Positions 59,441-64,000 of a DNA stretch of 64,000 nucleotides are shown piece after piece. This DNA is from Acarospora socialis (taxonomy: Eukaryota > Ascomycota > Lecanoromycetes > Acarosporales > Acarosporaceae): the NCBI GenBank assembly GCA_025617375.2, contig JAMYGW020000003.1, positions 1-64,000 on the forward strand. Direction: 5' to 3'. The position numbers were made by a program, and so were the translations under genes. Under the pieces are notes generated by a model. The model saw only the letters and a program-made list of their open reading frames with translations, had not been told where the DNA came from and searched no databases. Position 1 is the stretch's first letter. The number at the start of each line of letters is the position of its first letter.

Positions 59441-61057
59441 TCAGCACATCCACCACAATGTCAGAAGCAAACTGAGGAGTAGCAACGTGGTGATGATGCC
59501 GGCTCCGACCTTGTCGCTGGTCTTGATCTCTCTAGTGACCTCCAGGTTGCCGGTGTTAGTACCAGAGCCAGTGCCGGCGGATGGGTTGCCCTTACTTGTA
59601 CCGCCCGTGTTGTTCGTGACGGGAGCCGTGACCTTGGCGATCAGGTTGGACTGAATGACGGAGAGCGCACTCATCTGCTCCCCGACGCCGTACTTCTGAT
59701 CCCACTGCGCCTGATACCATCGTTGACCGCACGTCACTCCGTCCGTCCCGCCCGAACACTGCGCCGCAGCGCCTTTGGCTGACGCTTGGAGCTTGGTCAA
59801 GATGAGGTCGGTGGTAAAAGGGGCGAGTTGGGTGGTGGCAGCCATCCAGCGGGATAAGTAGGCCTTGAATGACGGTTGGTCGTTGTTGCAGGACTGCCTG
59901 GGTTCACACGCGACCTCGGACATGATGTTTCCGCCGAAATCTTTCGGGAAGAATATTTCCGCACCGCTCAGGATCCCTTCCACCCGGGTTCGCCATTTCG
60001 GATCACCGTTGGTCTAACGTCAATCAGCCCTAAAAATTCTTTAACCGCTTCGGGGAAACGGAGCCGTACGTAGTTGTACATATTTGCAGCCCCCAACAGA
60101 AATACACCATAGTTGTAACTCCACTGAAGATGGGAGGCGTCCGTGCAGTTCTTTCCCGTCGCCGAACCATCATTAATCTCCCAAGTACTCGTCAAGAGCG
60201 GCGTATGTGACCACCAATCCCACATCTTATCTGCCCATTCAGCATATGTGCCGTTGTTGGTGTAGCGGGCGAGGCGAGATGCCAATTGGAAGAATCCTCC
60301 GTTCGAGATCGTGTTCTTGTAGTCGTACCCACTGTTGAGAGGGAATATCTGCCATCGTAACCCTCCACCGCATGACGAGGTATCCCAACGTTCAGCTTGC
60401 GTATTGAAGACCGCCTGAGCAAGAGAAAGCCAGGAAGGCTTCTGTGGGGGGGGATCGGGAAATTTGAGTTCGGCGGCAGACATGGCAGCAAAGGCCCAAA
60501 ACGCCTGGTCATCATTCCCCTATCAACCAAGTAAGAAACGAACCACCCAGGCGACACGGGAACTTTCGGTTAGATCTAATAAGATAAGGCCAAGTTAGGT
60601 AAGGTTTCTCACCTCCGACTTGGTCTGATTTGGAGGCATATAGTCGTTATTTGGTCCGACCTGAAACAGAAGTCCTTCCGTCACCAGGTCGTTATATTGC
60701 GAGTCGCCAGTGTAAAACCAGTACTCGATCAACTGCCCAAACATAGCACCTGCTTCCCACCAGTAGTATGGTTGCACTAGCAGTCCCGGAATTTGACCTG
60801 GCTCGTTGCCGTGATAGTACTTCAGCATGCCAGCCGCGACAGTACTCGCAGCGGATTTGATCGAATCTAGGCAAAGTGGTAACCAACAGTCAGAAGACAT
60901 CCATCATTTGGTCCAGCCCGCCAGAGAAGCAAGCGCTTTGAGGTAGGAGCATACCGGTGCTGGTGAGGTCCAGCTGGATAGCCTGAGCCAAATGGCCGCC
61001 AAGCAACGTGACGCTCAGAATTCCGAACAACCCGGAAGCTCTACGGTCAGACCTCAT
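59441..61057 (-). CDS. GPI-anchored GH76 endo-mannanase, Dfg5/Dcw1 type
   Basis: The model has four exons, 61057-60955, 60866-60613, 60519-60070 and 60013-59441, joined in phase to 459 aa. The signal peptide ([18 protein letters not shown]) is followed by [20 protein letters not shown], the usual start of the mature GH76 fold. Family motifs are [35 protein letters not shown] and the catalytic pair Asp122-Asp123 in [13 protein letters not shown]. Others are [27 protein letters not shown] and [20 protein letters not shown]. The C-terminus has a Gly/Thr-rich stalk and a hydrophobic GPI signal ([20 protein letters not shown]). Dfg5/Dcw1 enzymes act at the plasma membrane on GPI glycans and are thought to transfer GPI proteins into wall glucan. 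This gives a functional link to the GPI proteins encoded at 42-47 kb. Confidence 0.92.
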
Positions 61058-62419
61058 CGTGACTGTCGAACCAGACTGAAGATAGATGGGAGAAGGAATC
61101 GTGATTTTGAGCGAAGCTCAGGTCCGAGTTTGGTAGAGGTCTCTGACCATCAACACATATCAAAATGTATGTCAAAGCAGAGCAGTCAGTTGGAAAGGAG
61201 TGGCTGTCTTCCTGTCTCTAACAGCAAGCAGGTTGGATGATGTACTGTAAGTAAAGGTATGAGTCTGACTGAAGCTCCTAAAGTACAGTGGGTCGACGCA
61301 GAGGTAGCGCGATGTAACGTTGCACAAGTCGTTTTCAACGAAGGACTGAACTTCAGTGAAACACCGGTAATGGAAAGACTTATTTTTCGGCCTTACAGAG
61401 AGAGACAGAATATCTTTGAGCTGAGTTGTTGTATCTGTTGAACAAGTGAAGCAAGAGTGAATCGAAATATGGTTGAAATTGAAACAGCAATTGCCGCCTC
61501 GTACCTAAGGTAACGATGTGAATACCCCAAGGTAATGAACAGTGAAGCTGAGTTGAGTTGTTAGGTAAGGGGGTCGCGCTTCCGAAGGTTCACGGCAATA
61601 ATGTTTGTTTCACATCATCCTGGCTAGAATTGGCTAAGCCACGTATGTGGATGTTCCAGATGCACGGAACAGCACGAGTGATCATGAATGAGCAAATCCA
61701 GTAGATTAGAAGCCATCCATCTGTCGAAGATGGGATGGGGGGCATTATTGAGATCCTCAAACCACTTCATGCGACAATCATCCGTCAACACCCTCCAGAT
61801 GCTAGGCCCATTCGGGAGCATCTCAACTTGCTTAGGAGTTTCTTGATACCTTGACTTAGTCTTGTGAAGGCAATTGCTACAGAATTTTTGTCCTTTACGA
61901 AGCAGTGCATATGTGTAGTTGGACAAGCTACAATGAAAGTGTATAAGGGTAACTCTGGACGGAGTGATCTTAAGGTACAATAGCTGCCGCATGGCTTGGA
62001 GATCGGTACTCACAAATACCTTTATTTGAGGACAAGCTTCATAGCGGGGGCGCTTGCCAAGCCCCGTTGAATGCTTATCTTCACATCCTCAATCGCATTC
62101 ATACTGGACCTGTTCCTTGACCTGGGCGAGGGATAAATGAGCCTTCAGAAGAGTGTAGCCCCCTGCCATCTCCTCGGCGAGTTTCTTTCTCGCACGGCAG
62201 ACCTAAGATGGGGCTAAATGAGCCGATGACACCGCGCATACAACAAGCCGAAGAGCCAAGGCCACCACTCACCATTATGCATGTACACATCGCCATTTAC
62301 GACACAAGCTCTTGTCGACTCCCAAGAACGAACTAGAAGGACTGTCGTCGGCCTTTCAATCTGCCTTGAAGCCTTGTAGTGCCGTTACATGGCCCAACAC
62401 TGCCGAAGTCGATGGCGAC
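61058..62419. other. Intergenic region with one doubtful frame
   Basis: About 1.36 kb between the GH76 gene and the DUF4188-like pseudogene. The only sizeable frame is the 129-codon one at 61624-62013, listed separately. Nothing else is recognised. Confidence 0.4.
61624..62013 (-). CDS. Doubtful hypothetical protein, 129 aa
   Basis: A single open frame begins MSTDLQAMRQLLYLKITPSR and contains a Cys pair in KFCSNCLHKTKSRY and several Trp and His residues (SIWRVLTDDCRMKWFEDL, CCSVHLEHPHTWLSQF). Composition is protein-like, not repetitive, and could represent a gene remnant of a zinc-binding protein. No domain is recognised, no signal peptide is present, and the flanks show no clear gene structure. 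I keep it only as a weak call. Confidence 0.25.
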   Translation of the reverse strand: MSTDLQAMRQLLYLKITPSRVTLIHFHCSLSNYTYALLRKGQKFCSNCLHKTKSRYQETPKQVEMLPNGPSIWRVLTDDCRMKWFEDLNNAPHPIFDRWMASNLLDLLIHDHSCCSVHLEHPHTWLSQF

Positions 62420-63455
62420 ATGGTCCAGATGCGTGAATCTATCTCTGCATCTATTCGAGATGGCTTCTCACTATTCACCTGGCTCAGCACAGCCGCTCTC
62501 TGCCAATATCTGATCCTGAAGCTAGTTCCGTTAGATATTGCCATCTTTCCGCCTCTTCTGGTTGTAGGGAGCCACTTGGTATATAGCATCCTGGCCTCGC
62601 TCGGGCTCATCTACGACGGCTGCTTGGACGAGGTTCGGTCCGGATGATGGACAACCAAGATTCCATCCGCCGATGGCCGCTTCTCCGAGAAGCCCTCATC
62701 CGATCAAGTCACCGTGCTCGTGCTGGGCGCGCGCACCCACCAGTATGTCTGGTCGTTTACACCAGCAGTAATTGCGTCTGTTGATTCTTTCTTGCAGCCC
62801 TGCAGGCCTCTTGGGCCCGCACTTTGGCGAAATAATCAGCTCCATGCAGCAGCTCTGGGCCGAGCTCGAAGAGAATCCGAAGAAATGGGGTTGTAAAGCG
62901 CTTCTCAACACTTGTGGAACTTCTATCTCTCAGCGCACATCATCTAACGCTGTGTCCTCTTGCGGGCGTTCACACAACAGTCCTCGGCCGCACCCCGACG
63001 TTGGTAGCCTCGGAAGATGCCTCTTCCAACACTGTGGTGTGGCTTCTATACTGACAATCCTTGGCCGACTTGCACAACTATGCAAACAAGATCAAACATG
63101 CAGACATGGTGAAGGGGTATCAGGCAAAGGCTAAGGGCGACAACTATCACATAGGCGTTTTGCATGAGGTATACAACGTCCCTGCCGGCAACTGGGAGAC
63201 CATCTATCTCAACATGCGACCATTTGGGTTTGGTATGTGGAATGAGGCTGAATCGGAGCGAGAGGAACCCGCTTACTTAACTCTGCAGGAAACTGCCTTT
63301 TCCATATCGATAGCGACGAAAGCTCACCCGGCGAGCAAAGCCGCCGTATCAGTGATCTTCAGGCAGCAAAAGGTGCAACGTGGAAATCGATGTTTAGCAG
63401 ACTCGGTCGTAACGAGACAGGCAAGCTGGGAGAGGACAGTGGAGATAGTATATAG
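62420..63455 (+). pseudogene. DUF4188-type (monooxygenase-like) gene with two in-frame TGA codons
   Basis: Four exons, 62420-62742, 62798-62892, 62981-63232 and 63289-63455, join in phase to 279 codons with introns of 55, 88 and 56 bp. An N-terminal membrane helix (ALCQYLILKLVPLDIAIFPP) precedes SSDQVTVLVLGARTHHPAGL, LGPHFGEIISSMQQLWAELE, LGRTPTLVASEDASSNTVVW and YHIGVLHEVYNVPAGNWETI. This is the order of motifs in fungal DUF4188 proteins, a family with a dimeric alpha/beta-barrel fold. TGA codons interrupt the frame at 62645-62647 and 63052-63054. The second sits where relatives carry a Trp (LY-W-QSL). Intact splice sites suggest recent loss. Sequencing error or stop read-through are alternatives. 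Confidence 0.72.
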
Positions 63456-63773
63456 AACTGCTTGCTGGCTGTTACCTAGCAAGACATTCGACTACACATG
63501 AGACATAGGCTTCCTTAATTGATAGATACCATAGTAACTGTTGCGGGACCCTAAAGCCTTTGAAACTGCGACTTCCCAATCCTACCTTCCAAGCGCCTCA
63601 TCATCAATCACATAGATTTGCGAGAAGACTGTACTTCGTACAAAGGTGAATAAAACAAACCACAAGGAAATTGCAAGGTGGCAAACAATCTTGTTACTCA
63701 CCTTCGTACTACACAAGGAATTTGATATTCGAGTCAAGTCTATCTAGTCTATTTAGTGTAAATCGCTATCAGG
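63456..63773. other. Intergenic region
   Basis: These 318 bp lie between the 3' ends of the DUF4188-type gene and the hydrolase gene. Short CTATCTAGTCTATTTAGT-like repeats occur at about 63739-63757. Nothing else is recognised. Confidence 0.4.
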
Positions 63774-64000
63774 TCAAGAAGCCAGCGACAGATGGTGGCA
63801 CACAAAGTCATATGCAGCTTCAATAGCAGTCCAGCCATTCTTAAGACGATCCTCAGCAGGAAAGAGGTCAAAAGCATGCCCAGCTTCGTCGGGAATCTCG
63901 ATGCCGGCAGCGACACCCCGAGCTCGTAGAGCTTCAATGGTCTTCTGGCTTTGCTGCCAAGGAATCAGATCGTCACGATTCCCGTGCACCATGAATGTTG
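63774..64000 (-). CDS. Alpha/beta hydrolase, C-terminal part (runs off the window)
   Basis: The last 75 or so codons of a gene that enters from the right edge. The frame ends at TAA-side position 63774. Motifs fit the C-terminal half of an alpha/beta hydrolase (esterase/prolyl-oligopeptidase-like). The strand ending in MVHGNRDDLIPWQQSQ carries the catalytic acid (Asp in GNRDD), and IPDEAGHAFDLFPAEDRL carries the catalytic His (GHAF). The nucleophile Ser lies outside the window. Substrate cannot be inferred. The ending YDFVCHHLSLAS shows no peroxisomal or GPI signal. Confidence 0.7.
   Translation of the reverse strand, partial: TFMVHGNRDDLIPWQQSQKTIEALRARGVAAGIEIPDEAGHAFDLFPAEDRLKNGWTAIEAAYDFVCHHLSLAS

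Noticed and set aside
62312-62647. Complete 111-aa protein starting at TTG
   Set aside because: The first in-frame ATG is at 62420, and the downstream reading frame continues through the TGA into recognisable DUF4188 motifs.

Overview
The window is a chromosome end from a filamentous ascomycete (Pezizomycotina). The left edge is a telomere tract of CCCTAA repeats. Genes are dense, with short introns of about 50-130 bp. The gene set is typical of moulds: a centrosomin-family spindle-pole protein, a GH76 wall enzyme, GPI-anchored Ser/Thr-rich surface proteins and a 14-TM-type MFS pump. A Dothideomycete is my best guess, from the general look of the proteins only. Exon boundaries below were derived by hand from splice sites and reading phase. 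Every multi-exon model given here closes in frame.

Layout. 1-143: telomere. 144-3320: subtelomeric DNA almost without CpG (one CpG between 242 and 2837) and without a convincing gene. 3438-3786: an array of ten short palindromes at 31-42 bp spacing. 3855-4320: a probable fossil LTR and a fragment of its element. 4853-5209: an orphan 118-aa gene. 5607-6010: a 404-bp insertion with a tRNA-like head and an 18-bp direct repeat on both sides, read here as a SINE.

From 6.2 kb the chromosome is conserved housekeeping DNA: the mitochondrial transcription factor Mtf1, an AMSH-type JAMM deubiquitinase, APC1 of the anaphase-promoting complex, a WD-repeat (possibly Nup37-like) protein, eIF2A, a conserved fungal protein of unknown role, a PB1-C2H2-UBA protein, a secreted surface protein, and a CM1-domain spindle-pole/septal MTOC protein. 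These are followed by a small 78-aa conserved protein in three exons, a 4-TM membrane protein, two divergent GPI-type surface proteins (one mucin-like with 150-bp repeats), Vps41 of HOPS, an Rmd1/DUF155 mitochondrial protein and a Pho89-type phosphate transporter.

The right end (56.6-64 kb) is more accessory. It holds an MFS pump pseudogene broken partly by a 16-bp tandem duplication, a GPI-anchored GH76 Dfg5/Dcw1-type enzyme, a DUF4188-type gene with two in-frame TGA codons, and the start of an alpha/beta hydrolase gene cut by the window edge.

Functional themes: endolysosomal and ubiquitin traffic (AMSH, Vps41, PB1-UBA protein), mitosis and microtubules (APC1, CM1 protein), and the cell surface (four secreted or GPI proteins). 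I see no sign that the neighbours form a single pathway or cluster. The observations most worth a second look are the palindrome array with compensated stems, the SINE-like insertion, the CpG-free subtelomere, and the PB1-C2H2-UBA protein.
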